Shown: in pieces, positions 1-8,562 of the stretch
How the letters are laid out: every line of letters begins with the position of its first letter
Position numbering within the stretch: the stretch's first letter is position 1
Source of the DNA: Gammaproteobacteria bacterium
GTDB taxonomy: Bacteria > Pseudomonadota > Gammaproteobacteria > Xanthomonadales > Wenzhouxiangellaceae
DNA length: 32,730 nucleotides
Direction: 5' to 3'
NCBI GenBank assembly: GCA_003567685.1
Contig: PWYW01000054.1
Coordinates: 1 to 32,730, forward strand
The notes under the pieces: model-generated
What the model was told of the DNA's origin: nothing
Database searches by the model: none
Seen by the model: the letters and a program-made list of their open reading frames with translations, nothing else
Translations under genes and position numbers: made by a program

Positions 1-1493
1 ACGCCCATCTTGGTTTTCAGGCTGGCGATCAGCACATCGTCTTCCAGCGTCCACAGGCGGATGGCATCGGTCTCATGCACCGTCTGGCCGCTGTGGCTGG
101 CCTCGCCAATCAATCGCTCGGGCTGGTGCTGGCGCTGGTAAACCGGCAGATCCGGACGCGGGCTGACCTGGTTGGTTTCGCCCGAGTAGGAGCCGCCTGG
201 GCCGTGCACCCCTTCAACATCGCCCACCCACTTGGGCAGCACTACGTCAACCTCGGCCTTTCCGGCCTCGGTGTCGGCTTCGATCAGGCAGGCAATGCGG
301 CGCCAGCCGGCGGCCTGCCACTGCTCGAAGGGACCCAGCTTCCAGCCGTAGCCCCAGCGCATGGCCAGGTCGATCTCGCGGGCCGATTCGGCAATCGCGG
401 CCAGGTGATGGGCGCAGTAGTGGAACAGATCACGGTGGATGGCCCAGAGGAATTCGGTTTCCGGGTAGTCGCACTTGGCCAGCTCGGCCAGCTTGTCGCC
501 CGGATCCTTGATGGCCAGGATCGCCTTGACCTCGTCGCGCAGGCTGTAGTCAGTGCTGCGATAGTTTCCGGTTTCCGGGTCGAACACCTTGATTTCCTTG
601 CCTTCCTTGCGGAACACGCCGGCGCCAGCCTTCTGACCCAGCGCGCCGGCCTCAATCAGTTTCTGCAGCCAGTCCGGTGCCTTGAACAGGTGGTGCCAGG
701 GGTCGTCTTCCAGCTTGGCGTCCATGGTCTTGATGACGTTGGCCATGGTGTCCAGGCCAACCACGTCAGCCAGCCGGAAGGTGGCGCTCTTGGGCCGGCC
801 AATGGCCGGGCCGGTCAGCGCGTCGACGGTGTCGAAGCCTAGCCCCAAGCGCTGGGCGTGGTGCATGGTCGACCACATGGTGAATACGCCCACGCGGTTG
901 GCGATGAAGTTGGCGGTGTCCTTGCAGCGGACCACGCCCTTGCCCAGGTTGCGAGTCAGGAAGTCTTCCAGCAGATCCATGACTTTGGCGTCGGTGCCGT
1001 CATGCGGAATCAACTCGACCAGGTGCATGTAGCGCGGCGGGTTGAAGAAATGCACGCCGCAGAAACGGGTTTTCAGCGCTTCGGGGACCACGCCGGCCAG
1101 TTCGGTGATCGACAGGCCGGAGGTGTTGGTCACGAAGAAGGCATCGGCATGAATGTGCGGGCCGATCTTTTCATACAGCGACTTCTTGATGTCCATCCGC
1201 TCGACGATGGCCTCGATGATGAAATCGCAGTGGGCCAGTTGCTCGAGGTCGTCCTCGAAGTTGCGCGGGGTGATGAACTGAGCCAGGCTGCGAGTGGCCA
1301 ACGGCGCGGGTTTGAGTTTGGCCAGGCCCTGGACTGCCTTGCCGGCAATCTCGCTGCGCTGTTTGCCGTCGGAAGGCAGGTCGTACAGGTCGACGGGAAT
1401 GCCGGCGGCGGTCAGATGGGCGGCAATCTGCGCGCCCATCACGCCCGAACCCAGCACGGCAGCACGCCGCACGCGAAGCTTGTGGTCAGTCAT
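1..1493 (-). CDS. 3-hydroxyacyl-CoA dehydrogenase / enoyl-CoA hydratase family protein (C-terminal part cut off by window edge)
   Basis: The first 497 residues are present; the gene continues beyond base 1. It starts at ATG 1493 with an AAGG ribosome site 7 bases upstream. Residues 11-20 read AAVLGSGVMG, the Rossmann NAD-binding loop of 3-hydroxyacyl-CoA dehydrogenases. The family motif HFFNPPRYMHLVELIP follows around residues 145-160, then the helical dimerisation region (GVFTMWSTMHHAQRLGLG). The last visible residues (DVLIASLKTKMGV) look like the beginning of a crotonase (enoyl-CoA hydratase) domain, so the whole protein is probably of the roughly 790-residue FadN-like order (dehydrogenase first, hydratase last) and not of the E. 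coli FadB order. Role: oxidation of 3-hydroxyacyl-CoA to 3-ketoacyl-CoA in beta-oxidation. It is the third gene of the regulator-fadE operon, 176 bases after fadE. A thiolase would be expected next, outside the window. Confidence 0.9.
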   Translation of the reverse strand, partial: MTDHKLRVRRAAVLGSGVMGAQIAAHLTAAGIPVDLYDLPSDGKQRSEIAGKAVQGLAKLKPAPLATRSLAQFITPRNFEDDLEQLAHCDFIIEAIVERMDIKKSLYEKIGPHIHADAFFVTNTSGLSITELAGVVPEALKTRFCGVHFFNPPRYMHLVELIPHDGTDAKVMDLLEDFLTRNLGKGVVRCKDTANFIANRVGVFTMWSTMHHAQRLGLGFDTVDALTGPAIGRPKSATFRLADVVGLDTMANVIKTMDAKLEDDPWHHLFKAPDWLQKLIEAGALGQKAGAGVFRKEGKEIKVFDPETGNYRSTDYSLRDEVKAILAIKDPGDKLAELAKCDYPETEFLWAIHRDLFHYCAHHLAAIAESAREIDLAMRWGYGWKLGPFEQWQAAGWRRIACLIEADTEAGKAEVDVVLPKWVGDVEGVHGPGGSYSGETNQVSPRPDLPVYQRQHQPERLIGEASHSGQTVHETDAIRLWTLEDDVLIASLKTKMG

Positions 1494-1550
1494 GTTTCAT
1501 CCTTAGGTAATTTGTCAGTTCGAGTTTGTTCAGGCCCTCAAAACCTTTAG

Positions 1551-1630
1551 GTCGCAAAGCAGCCAAGCAAGAAAGACTACTGACGTTTTATCTCGCAGAT
1601 ATGCCTTTGTTGCTTTTGCTGCTTCGCGAC
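1551..1630. repeat. Imperfect inverted repeat between fadE and the 3-hydroxyacyl-CoA dehydrogenase gene
   Basis: Arms 1551-1575 and 1605-1630. The outer 13 bases differ at one position (GTCGCAAAGCAGC against the reverse complement GTCGCGAAGCAGC); the inner part pairs with a few mismatches and one indel. As minus-strand RNA this gives a long hairpin in the 176-base intercistronic gap. It could affect message stability or attenuate expression of the downstream gene; no U-tract typical of an intrinsic terminator follows it. Confidence 0.5.
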
Positions 1631-1669
1631 AAAAAGGTCTTGCTTTTTGCCGTAAGGGGTCAGACCAGC

Positions 1670-4114
1670 TTAACTGGCTTCGGCCAGGACCGGGCGTTGG
1701 TCTTCGACCTGGCCTGCCAGTTCTTCCGGCGTGAACTCGTCCACGGCAATCACCTTGGCGCTGAGTTCCTGGGCCAGGATCAGGTCGGCGGCCTGATCCT
1801 CGGTAATCACGCCAGCCTCCACGCCTTTGCGCGCCAGGGCCTTGACGTTGACCGGCGACGGTACAGCCTTGAAGGCATTGCGAATGGCATTTTCAGCCGG
1901 CTCGGCCTTCAGTACCGCATCAAAGGCCTGCAGAACAATGCCGGTACCATCGGCTTCTTTTGACTCGTAGACGCCAGCGACCAAGCGCTCGCGGCTGGCG
2001 GTCTTGCTCAGCAGCAAACGGGCGATCTTGTGACCGGTCTTGTCGTCGGCCACAGGGTGGCGGCGGCCAGTCGGGAAGCAAATCAGGCGCAGGACCCGGC
2101 CCAACAGCGGAATCGGGAAGTTGCGGTACACCGAATGCAGGGCTTCCTCCACCTGGTGCAGGCTGTCTTCAACGGCGAAGCGCAGCAGCGGCAGGTCTTC
2201 CTCGGGCCGACCATCGTCTTCGAATCGACGCAGCGTGGCCGAGGCCATGAACAGGTGTGCCAGGGCATCGGCAAATCGGCCGGAAAGCTTCTCGGCGAAC
2301 TTGAACTTGCCGCCGAGAATCAGCAGCGCCAGGTCAGCCGTCAAGGTAAAGGCCGAGGTCAGGCGATTCACGCGGCGGTAATAACGGGCGCTGGGTCCCG
2401 ATACCGGGCTCTGGCTGAGCAGACCACCGGTCAGGCCCAGCAGCGGCGCGCGCACGCCGTTGCTGATCAGGAAGCCGACGTGGGCCCACAATGCCGTGTC
2501 AAAGGCGGCCAGGTCATTGTCCTGGGCGGCCAGCATTTCCTTCAGCAGGTAGGGGTGGCAGCGAATGGCGCCCTGACCGAACACGATCATCGAACGGGTA
2601 AGGATGTTGGCGCCTTCCACGGTGATTGATACGGGCAGCGCCTGATAACCCATCGACAGGTAGTTGCCCGGGCCTTCAACCACGGCTTTGCCGCCGTGCA
2701 CGTCCATGGCATCGTTGATGACCCTGCGGTTGGCTTCGGTCAAATAGGCTTTCAGGATGGCCGACAGCACCACCGGCTTGTCGCCACGGTCGAGGGCGCT
2801 CATGGTCAGCTTGTGGGCGGCCTCCATGCGATAGGCTTCACCACCAATCCGGGCCAGCGGCTCCTCAATGCCTTCGAAGTGGCCAATCGGCTGCTTGAAC
2901 TGGTAACGGATCCGGGCGTAGGCGCCGGTAAGCAGGCTGGCCATTTTGCCGCCGGCCACGCCCTGCGCGGGCAGGGAAATGGCACGTCCCGCTGCCAGGC
3001 AATGCATCAGCATGCTCCAGCCCTGGCCGATACGATCCTGGCCGCCAATCACCCAGTCCATCGGGATGAACACATCCTTGCCGCGGGTCGGGCCATTCAT
3101 GAACAGGCTGCCACCGGGCAGGTGGCGGTTGCCGATTTCCACGCCTTCGGTGCTGGTCGGGATCAGCGCGCAGCTGATGCCCAGGTGTTCCTTGCCGCCC
3201 AGCAGGCCATCCGGGTCGCGGGTCTTGAAGGCCAGGCCCAGCACCGTGGCCACCGGGGCCAGGGTGATATAGCGCTTGTCCCAACTTACGCGAAGGCCAA
3301 GGACTTCCTTGCCATCGATGACTTCCTTGCAGACAACGCCCTCGTCGGGCATGGAGGCGGCGTCCGAGCCGGCCATCGGTGAGGTGAGTGCGAAGCAGGG
3401 AACCTCTTCACCGCGGGCCAGGCGCGGCAGGTAATGATCTTTCTGGGCGTCGGTGCCAAAGTGCATCAGCAACTCGCCGGGGCCGAGCGAGTTCGGCACC
3501 ATGATCGACACTGCCGCAGTCAGGCTGCGAGTGGAAATCTTGGTGACCACGGCCGCGTTGCCCTGGGAGGTGAAATCAAGACCGCCGTATTCCTTCGGGA
3601 TGATCATGCTCAGGAAACGCTGGTCCTTGATGTACTGCCAAACCTCCGGCGGAAGATCCTTGAGTTCGCGGTTGATCTGCCAGTCATCGAGCATGGCGCA
3701 AAGCTCTTCAACAGGTCCGTCAATGAACGCCTGCTCTTCCTCGGTCAACGTTGGCTTGGGCATGTCAAAAAGGACTTTCCAGTCCGGCTTGCCGGAAAAC
3801 AGTTCCGCGTCCCACCACACGGTGCCGGCATCCAGCGCTTCCTTTTCGGTGGCCGACATGGCGGGCAGCACGCCTTTGAACCAGTTAAACAGCGGGCGTG
3901 ACAAGACCGCACGGCGTAACGGCTTGACCGCCATGAAGACCAGGGCCACGGTTGAGGCGATCAACACCACCTCGAGGGCCAGGGCCACGGGCAGCGCAGC
4001 CAGGCTAAGCGCCGTGAGACCGCCGGCAAAAGCGGCAAACAGCCAGGCAGGCGACCGGAACCACGCCAGGGCGGCCAGACCAATCAGGAAAATCAGTAAA
4101 AGTGACAGAGTCAT
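1670..4114 (-). CDS. fadE: FadE-type acyl-CoA dehydrogenase
   Basis: 814 residues, the same length as E. coli FadE. Catalyses the first, FAD-dependent step of beta-oxidation (acyl-CoA to trans-2-enoyl-CoA). Two hydrophobic stretches (about residues 1-25 and 30-62) suggest membrane association, as expected for this long subfamily. The acyl-CoA dehydrogenase core begins near residue 80 and contains FALTSPMAGSDA (substrate/FAD loop), IIPKEYGGLDF and the DVHGGKAVVEGPGNYL segment. The long C-terminal extension after the core also matches the FadE subfamily. Its ATG overlaps the stop of the TetR regulator gene (ATGA, 4111-4114), so the two genes are translationally coupled and probably co-regulated by fatty-acyl ligands. 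Confidence 0.95.
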   Translation of the reverse strand: MTLSLLLIFLIGLAALAWFRSPAWLFAAFAGGLTALSLAALPVALALEVVLIASTVALVFMAVKPLRRAVLSRPLFNWFKGVLPAMSATEKEALDAGTVWWDAELFSGKPDWKVLFDMPKPTLTEEEQAFIDGPVEELCAMLDDWQINRELKDLPPEVWQYIKDQRFLSMIIPKEYGGLDFTSQGNAAVVTKISTRSLTAAVSIMVPNSLGPGELLMHFGTDAQKDHYLPRLARGEEVPCFALTSPMAGSDAASMPDEGVVCKEVIDGKEVLGLRVSWDKRYITLAPVATVLGLAFKTRDPDGLLGGKEHLGISCALIPTSTEGVEIGNRHLPGGSLFMNGPTRGKDVFIPMDWVIGGQDRIGQGWSMLMHCLAAGRAISLPAQGVAGGKMASLLTGAYARIRYQFKQPIGHFEGIEEPLARIGGEAYRMEAAHKLTMSALDRGDKPVVLSAILKAYLTEANRRVINDAMDVHGGKAVVEGPGNYLSMGYQALPVSITVEGANILTRSMIVFGQGAIRCHPYLLKEMLAAQDNDLAAFDTALWAHVGFLISNGVRAPLLGLTGGLLSQSPVSGPSARYYRRVNRLTSAFTLTADLALLILGGKFKFAEKLSGRFADALAHLFMASATLRRFEDDGRPEEDLPLLRFAVEDSLHQVEEALHSVYRNFPIPLLGRVLRLICFPTGRRHPVADDKTGHKIARLLLSKTASRERLVAGVYESKEADGTGIVLQAFDAVLKAEPAENAIRNAFKAVPSPVNVKALARKGVEAGVITEDQAADLILAQELSAKVIAVDEFTPEELAGQVEDQRPVLAEAS

Positions 4115-4785
4115 CGAACAATCTCCAAGGTGCCTTTTGCACCGACTTGGTTTGCGGTTTGTAAAGAAGGGTGGGGCAGGCTGCCGAGGCCGGCAGCGGA
4201 AAAACGAACCAGATCGTCAGCGATCTGGCCTGGGTCATCGTGTCCGGACTCGGCCATCGTGTGGGTCAGTGCGCCGACGATGAAGTCGAGCTGGCGACGA
4301 ATCCGGTCCGGACAGTGATCGGGCAATGTTTCGGCGATGGCCGCGGCGAAGCGACGCATGACATGGGCGTATTCGCTACTGAGTGCGGCATGCAGATCGG
4401 CATCCTGATCGGCGAAGGCCCGCAACAAGATCCGCATGAATCGGTGGCCGGTTTCATCCGAAGCGTGGGTGAACACAATGGCCGGACGGACAAAGGCGTC
4501 CAGAACGGCTTCCAGGGCCGGTGGTGCGTCGCTGGCCAGCAGTTCGTCCAAACGAGCCAGGCGCGCGCTGTTCAGCGCATCCAGCCGCCGCTTGAAGACG
4601 GCAACAATCAGTGCCTGCTTGGAGCCAAAGTGGTAATTGACGGCGGCCAGGTTGACCTCGGCATCCTGGGTGATCTGACGCAACGACGTGGCGTGGAAGC
4701 CGTTTTCAGCAAACAGACGTTCGGCCACATCCAGAATGCGGTCCACCGTTCCCGTGCTTTGTGTCGCCAAATGGCTCAATTTCAA
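4111..4785 (-). CDS. psrA: TetR-family regulator, PsrA-like
   Basis: 224 residues. The N-terminal helix-turn-helix domain (VDRILDVAERLFAENGF, then TSLRQITQDAEVNLAAVNYH and FGSKQAL, about residues 14-60) closely resembles Pseudomonas PsrA, a TetR repressor of beta-oxidation genes released by long-chain fatty acids. The C-terminal half is a helical ligand domain (FMRILLRAFADQ, IVGALTHTMAESG). The listed start is a TTG at 4785; a GTG at 4746, just before the conserved VDRILD, is an alternative that would lose 13 residues. The stop overlaps the fadE start by 4 bases. A CAAAC-N4-GTTTG palindrome lies 10 bases upstream of the TTG, consistent with autoregulation of the whole operon. The family assignment is firm; the PsrA orthology rests on domain likeness, the operator and the fad context. 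Confidence 0.85.
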   Translation of the reverse strand: MKLSHLATQSTGTVDRILDVAERLFAENGFHATSLRQITQDAEVNLAAVNYHFGSKQALIVAVFKRRLDALNSARLARLDELLASDAPPALEAVLDAFVRPAIVFTHASDETGHRFMRILLRAFADQDADLHAALSSEYAHVMRRFAAAIAETLPDHCPDRIRRQLDFIVGALTHTMAESGHDDPGQIADDLVRFSAAGLGSLPHPSLQTANQVGAKGTLEIVR

Positions 4786-4794
4786 ACGCCTGAT

Positions 4795-4810
4795 TCAAAC
4801 AGATGTTTGA
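4795..4810. promoter_or_regulatory. PsrA-type operator upstream of the regulator-fadE operon
   Basis: The sequence TCAAACagatGTTTGA is a perfect 6+6 palindrome with a 4-base spacer. It fits the published Pseudomonas PsrA box form, G/C-AAAC-N2-4-GTTT-G/C. An extra half site TCAAAC occurs at 4782-4787, overlapping the proposed TTG start. Its position directly before the first gene argues for negative autoregulation relieved by acyl ligands. Binding by this regulator is inferred. Confidence 0.7.
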
Positions 4811-4865
4811 TAATACTCCCATACGCACCCGTATGCAACGTGAAGGCGCGATCGCCGTCAGTCCT

Positions 4866-5387
4866 TCAAATGCACTCTTCAGCATCGGAAAGTGTGGCCA
4901 CTCGCACCCGGCCGGGGTTGGAAACCACCACCGCCCGGCCGGCGGCACGCGCGTCTTGCCGGCAAACGCGAATGGTCAGGTTTGTGCCGTAGGCGGCACC
5001 GCCGGGTTGAAAGCGCACCCGTGTCCGGCCGCCCGATAGCATTTGCAGGTCGGCCGCCGGGCCAACCGCTCTCAGGATGTCGGCGTCACTGCCTGGCTGG
5101 CCGCTGCGGTTCGGGTCGCGGAATACGATGAACCCCTGGTGCCACTGATTGTCCTGGCTGCAGCGTTGCTGGTCTACGCTCGGACAGGCCGAGACAAATT
5201 CGCCCCGCATCACGGCCTCCTGGCGCGCATAATTCAAGTGGCCCACCAGGCCATTCGATGAAGCAACGATCCGGTTGCGTTCAATCAAGGTGGCCAGTCC
5301 GGGGGTCGTCAGGCTCACGACCACCGCCATGACGGCAAGGACAATCAGCAGTTCGACGAGACTGAGCCCGCGTGTTCGAGAGCCCAT
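4866..5387 (-). CDS. fimT: FimT/GspH-family type IV pilin-like minor pseudopilin
   Basis: 173 residues. Residues 4-25 form a type III prepilin signal: basic RTRG, cleavage after glycine, then LSLVELLIVLAVMAVVVSL with the conserved glutamate at mature position 5. The remainder matches the GspH/FimT beta domain (LNYARQEAVMRGEFVSACPS, then a paired-cysteine region CSQDNQWHQGFIVFRDPNR) and ends in a late cysteine (EECI). Expected role: minor pilin of a type IV pilus, inserted in the inner membrane and processed by prepilin peptidase. A strong ribosome site GGAGG (5394-5398) sits 6 bases before the ATG. No other pilin gene (fimU, pilV/W/X/Y1/E) adjoins it, so it is an orphan. FimT homologues have been linked to DNA binding in natural transformation in other gammaproteobacteria; that role here is untested. 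Confidence 0.85.
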   Translation of the reverse strand: MGSRTRGLSLVELLIVLAVMAVVVSLTTPGLATLIERNRIVASSNGLVGHLNYARQEAVMRGEFVSACPSVDQQRCSQDNQWHQGFIVFRDPNRSGQPGSDADILRAVGPAADLQMLSGGRTRVRFQPGGAAYGTNLTIRVCRQDARAAGRAVVVSNPGRVRVATLSDAEECI

Positions 5388-5652
5388 GTTTTTCCTCCAT
5401 TTTCCGTTCGCGACGGTGTAGGATTCTCGTGCGGGTGGTTGATGCCTGGCATGCGCCCCTTGCTTACCCTGGCCTAGGAAAAAAGAACCTCGTCAAGAAG
5501 GAATTCCACGATCCCCTGGTTCAACGACCCGGACAGCGGGAGACTGCGACTTCCGAGTCTGTCCGGCAAGCGCATTTCCGGTTCACGGTCGTTTCACCGC
5601 CCCGGCGTGTAATAGCGGCGTCTCACGTTTATCAGAGCACCAAAAATCTCGC
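5388..5652. other. Intergenic region between divergent fimT and desaturase genes, with a bulged inverted repeat
   Basis: 265 bases without a credible gene. It must hold the promoters of fimT (minus) and the lipid operon (plus). An inverted repeat CCGGACAG/CTGTCCGG at 5529-5536 and 5559-5566, with inner AGACT/AGTCT (5541-5545, 5556-5560), could fold into a bulged hairpin in the leader of the lipid operon. I found no convincing sigma-70 or ECF-type -35/-10 pair. The desaturase ATG lacks a clear Shine-Dalgarno sequence. Confidence 0.5.
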
Positions 5653-6576
5653 ATGAGTTTGAAGCAAGCAGTCAAGTCGTGGGTTCGATCCGACACCCCC
5701 GCCAACCTGTCGGATGCCAACCCGGAACGTATCGATTGGCTTCGCATCCTTCCCTTCATTGGCCTGCACCTGGCTTGCCTGGGTGTGTTCTTTGTCGGCG
5801 TGTCCTGGGTGGCGGTCGTTGTCTGCCTGGCCAGCTACCTGTTGCGGATGTTTGCCATCACGGCGTTTTACCATCGGTATTTTTCCCATCGAACCTTCAA
5901 GACCTCTCGGCCTCTACAGTTCTTTTTCGCGCTGATTGGCGCCAGCGCTACCCAGCGTGGCCCGCTGTGGTGGGCCGCCCACCACCGTCACCACCACAAG
6001 GTGTCCGATCGTCCCGAAGACCCGCACAGCCCGAGACACGGGTTCTTGTGGAGTCACATGGGCTGGTTTCTGAGTCGCAAGCATTTCGAAACGGACCTGA
6101 AACAGATTCCCGACCTGGCCAAGTATCCTGAGCTTCGTTGGCTCGACCGCCACGATCTGGCCGTTCCGGTTGCCTACGCGGCGGCACTGTTCGGGCTGGG
6201 TGCCTTGTTCGAGTGGCTGGCACCCGGACTTGGAACGAACGCCTGGCAACTGCTGGTCTGGGGTTACTTCATCTCGACCGTTGCCCTGATCCATGCCACG
6301 CTGACCATCAATTCCCTGTCCCATGTCTGGGGCAAGCGCCGTTACAACACGCGCGATGACAGCCGCAACAACTGGTTTCTTGCCTTGATCACCCTCGGCG
6401 AGGGATGGCACAACAACCACCATCACTATCCCGGTTCAGCCCGCCAGGGGTTTTACTGGTGGGAAGTCGACGTGAGCTATTACGTGCTCCGGGCCATGAG
6501 CCTGTTCGGGCTGGTGTCGGACCTCAAACCGGTGCCTGATGCGATCCGGCGCGCTCGTCGCATCGAGGCCAGCTGA
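5653..6576 (+). CDS. Membrane fatty-acid (acyl-CoA/acyl-lipid delta-9 type) desaturase
   Basis: 307 residues. All three histidine boxes of the di-iron membrane desaturases are present: HRYFSH (74-79), HHRHHH (110-115) and HNNHH (253-257). Four hydrophobic segments (about 33-69 as a pair, 88-103, 171-190, 198-220) fit the integral-membrane fold. Predicted reaction: O2-dependent introduction of a cis double bond into a saturated acyl chain, probably at carbon 9. It opens the lipid-modification operon; its TGA overlaps the next ATG by one base (TGATG). In context it would supply the double bond on which the two CFA-synthase-like methyltransferases downstream could act. That functional link is inference; the enzyme class is clear. 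Confidence 0.92.
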   Translation: MSLKQAVKSWVRSDTPANLSDANPERIDWLRILPFIGLHLACLGVFFVGVSWVAVVVCLASYLLRMFAITAFYHRYFSHRTFKTSRPLQFFFALIGASATQRGPLWWAAHHRHHHKVSDRPEDPHSPRHGFLWSHMGWFLSRKHFETDLKQIPDLAKYPELRWLDRHDLAVPVAYAAALFGLGALFEWLAPGLGTNAWQLLVWGYFISTVALIHATLTINSLSHVWGKRRYNTRDDSRNNWFLALITLGEGWHNNHHHYPGSARQGFYWWEVDVSYYVLRAMSLFGLVSDLKPVPDAIRRARRIEAS

Positions 6577-7817
6577 TGAAGATTGCGATTGTCGGCGCGG
6601 GTGTAGCCGGTCTGTATGCCGCCTGGCACCTGAGTCAGCAGCATGAAGTTGTCGTGTTTGAAGCCGATCATCGGCTGGGCGGCCACGCTGATACCCACCT
6701 GATCGAAGGCGACGGCGAGCCGATTCCGGTCGATTCAGGGTTCATCGTTTTCAACGAAGGCCACTATCCGCTGTTCAGCGAGTGGCTTCGGCAAATGGGG
6801 GTTGCCTGGAAGGATTCGGACATGAGCTTTGCGGTCTCCGACCCGGCCAGCGGAATCGAGTACAACGCGACCAACCTCAATCGCCTGTTCTGCCAGCGAT
6901 CCAACCTTTTCCGGCCACGTTTCCTGGGCATGGTGCGAGACATCATTCGCTTCTACAAGCAGGCACCGTCGCTGCTGGCATCACTTGATGATCGACTGAC
7001 CCTCGGTGACTGGCTTGATCAAAGCGGGCTCGGAAAAACCTTCTCTGAATTGCATTTGCTGCCGATGGCTTCGGCTCTCTGGTCGGCCCCGATGGGTCAG
7101 ATTCGTGACTTCCCGATGCGCCACCTGCTGGCCTTCATGGATAACCACGCAATGCTTCAGCTCAGCGACCGGCCGACCTGGCGGACCGTGAGTGGTGGCA
7201 GCCGGGCCTACGTTGAACAAGCCAGCCAGTGCGCTGCCGATTTTCGCCTCGGCAATCCGGTACACGGTGTCCAACGGCTTGATGACGGTGTCCGGCTGAC
7301 GACGGACTCTGGTGAACTGCAGGCTGACTGCGTCATTCTGGCCTGCCACTCGGATCAGGCCCTGCGCATGCTGGTCGATGCCGACGAGCTGGAACGCAGC
7401 GTCCTCGGGTCAATTGCCTATCAGCCGAATGAAACGGTATTGCATACCGACATATCGGTATTGCCCGCCTTGCCAGCCGCGCGGGCCAGCTGGAACGTCA
7501 GGCGCGACCCGCGCGATGCCGAGCAGTGCCGTGTGTCGTATTACATGAACAAGCTGCAGGGAATCCAGTCCTCGACGGACTATATCGTCTCGCTGAACCA
7601 GACCGACCTGATTGACCCCGACAAGATCCTGGTCAAGCGCCAGTATCACCACCCGGTGTTTACGCCGGAAGCCATCCTGGCGCAGCGTCGCTGGGCAGAA
7701 ATCAATGGCCAGCGGCGAACGTGGTTCTGCGGTGCCTGGTGGGGCTGGGGCTTCCATGAGGACGGCGTTCGCAGCGCGCGGCAAGTCATCGATCACCTGG
7801 CCGGGCAGAATGGATAA
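6576..7817 (+). CDS. FAD-dependent amine-oxidase-like oxidoreductase (COG2907)
   Basis: 413 residues. Starts with MKIAIVGAGVAGLYAAWHLS and continues to EVVVFEADHRLGGHADT: the GxGxxG dinucleotide-binding loop, the ribose-binding acidic residue and the GG doublet of the flavin amine oxidase/phytoene desaturase superfamily. The C-terminal FAD motif region (RTWFCGAWWGWGFHEDGVRS) is also present. COG2907 members typically sit beside DUF1365 and CFA-synthase-like genes, exactly as here. In Rhodobacter sphaeroides, related genes in this kind of neighbourhood take part in furan fatty acid formation, so a redox step on a methylated acyl chain is the best guess; the exact substrate is unknown. Overlaps the desaturase stop by 1 base and the DUF1365 start by 8 bases. 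Confidence 0.88.
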   Translation: MKIAIVGAGVAGLYAAWHLSQQHEVVVFEADHRLGGHADTHLIEGDGEPIPVDSGFIVFNEGHYPLFSEWLRQMGVAWKDSDMSFAVSDPASGIEYNATNLNRLFCQRSNLFRPRFLGMVRDIIRFYKQAPSLLASLDDRLTLGDWLDQSGLGKTFSELHLLPMASALWSAPMGQIRDFPMRHLLAFMDNHAMLQLSDRPTWRTVSGGSRAYVEQASQCAADFRLGNPVHGVQRLDDGVRLTTDSGELQADCVILACHSDQALRMLVDADELERSVLGSIAYQPNETVLHTDISVLPALPAARASWNVRRDPRDAEQCRVSYYMNKLQGIQSSTDYIVSLNQTDLIDPDKILVKRQYHHPVFTPEAILAQRRWAEINGQRRTWFCGAWWGWGFHEDGVRSARQVIDHLAGQNG

Positions 7818-8562
7818 CCGCCTGGCGCATGGCACGGTCTGGCACCGACGCCTGCAACCGACGCTCCACCGTTTCCGCTACCGTGTCAGCTACAGCCTGT
7901 TGGATGTCGATACCATCGACGCGCAGTTTCAGCGCAGCCGCTGGTGGTCGGTCGAACGCTTCAATCTGGTCAGTTTTCGTCGCAGTGACTACCTGGGGCC
8001 GCCGGAGCAGGGCCTCGGTGAAGCGGTCCGCAACCAGGTCGAAGAACAACAGGGCGTGCAACCCGACGGCCCGATCTTTCTGCTTACCCACCTGCGTCAG
8101 TGGGGCTATTGCTTCAATCCGGTCAGTTTCTACTTCTGCCACCATCAGGGCAGGCTGGCGTTCATCGTTGCCGAGATTCACAACACGCCGTGGAAAGAAC
8201 GGTTCGCCTATGTGCTGGATTGTCGGGAGCAGACCGGCCCGGATTATCAATTCAACTTCGACAAACGCTTTCACGTCTCGCCGTTTCTGCCAATGAAGCT
8301 GGACTACGACTGGCGTTTCCGACTTGAGGATGACCGCCTTGGTGTTCACATGCTGGTGACCGACGGCGGCTCAGAATACTTTGCGGCTGGCATGCAACTT
8401 CAACTCGCGCCCCTGACCGGTCGCGCCATGCGGTGGATGCCACTCCGTTTCCCGCTCATGACCATGAAGGTCGTCGCGGGCATTTACTGGCAGGCGTTCA
8501 GGCTTTGGCTCAAGCGAGTGCCGTTTTACCCGCACCCTGCCAAAGCGTCGGAGAATTCATGA
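7810..8562 (+). CDS. DUF1365 family protein
   Basis: 250 residues from ATG 7810, which overlaps the preceding stop by 8 bases. The family signature is intact: HRRLQPTLHRFRYRVSYSLL near the N-terminus, FNLVSFRRSDYLG, then LLTHLRQWGYCFNPVSFYFC and VAEIHNTPWKERF. No signal peptide; one short hydrophobic stretch near the end (MTMKVVAGIYWQAFRLWL). DUF1365 proteins are found almost always between a COG2907 oxidoreductase and a CFA-like methyltransferase and are thought to work on modified membrane acyl chains, but no reaction can be read from the sequence. Its stop overlaps the next start (ATGA). Confidence 0.9.
   Translation: MDNRLAHGTVWHRRLQPTLHRFRYRVSYSLLDVDTIDAQFQRSRWWSVERFNLVSFRRSDYLGPPEQGLGEAVRNQVEEQQGVQPDGPIFLLTHLRQWGYCFNPVSFYFCHHQGRLAFIVAEIHNTPWKERFAYVLDCREQTGPDYQFNFDKRFHVSPFLPMKLDYDWRFRLEDDRLGVHMLVTDGGSEYFAAGMQLQLAPLTGRAMRWMPLRFPLMTMKVVAGIYWQAFRLWLKRVPFYPHPAKASENS

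Noticed and set aside
5400-5650. An ECF sigma (ChrR-type) promoter before the desaturase
   Set aside because: No TGATCC-like -35 with a correctly spaced -10 is present; only weak partial matches.
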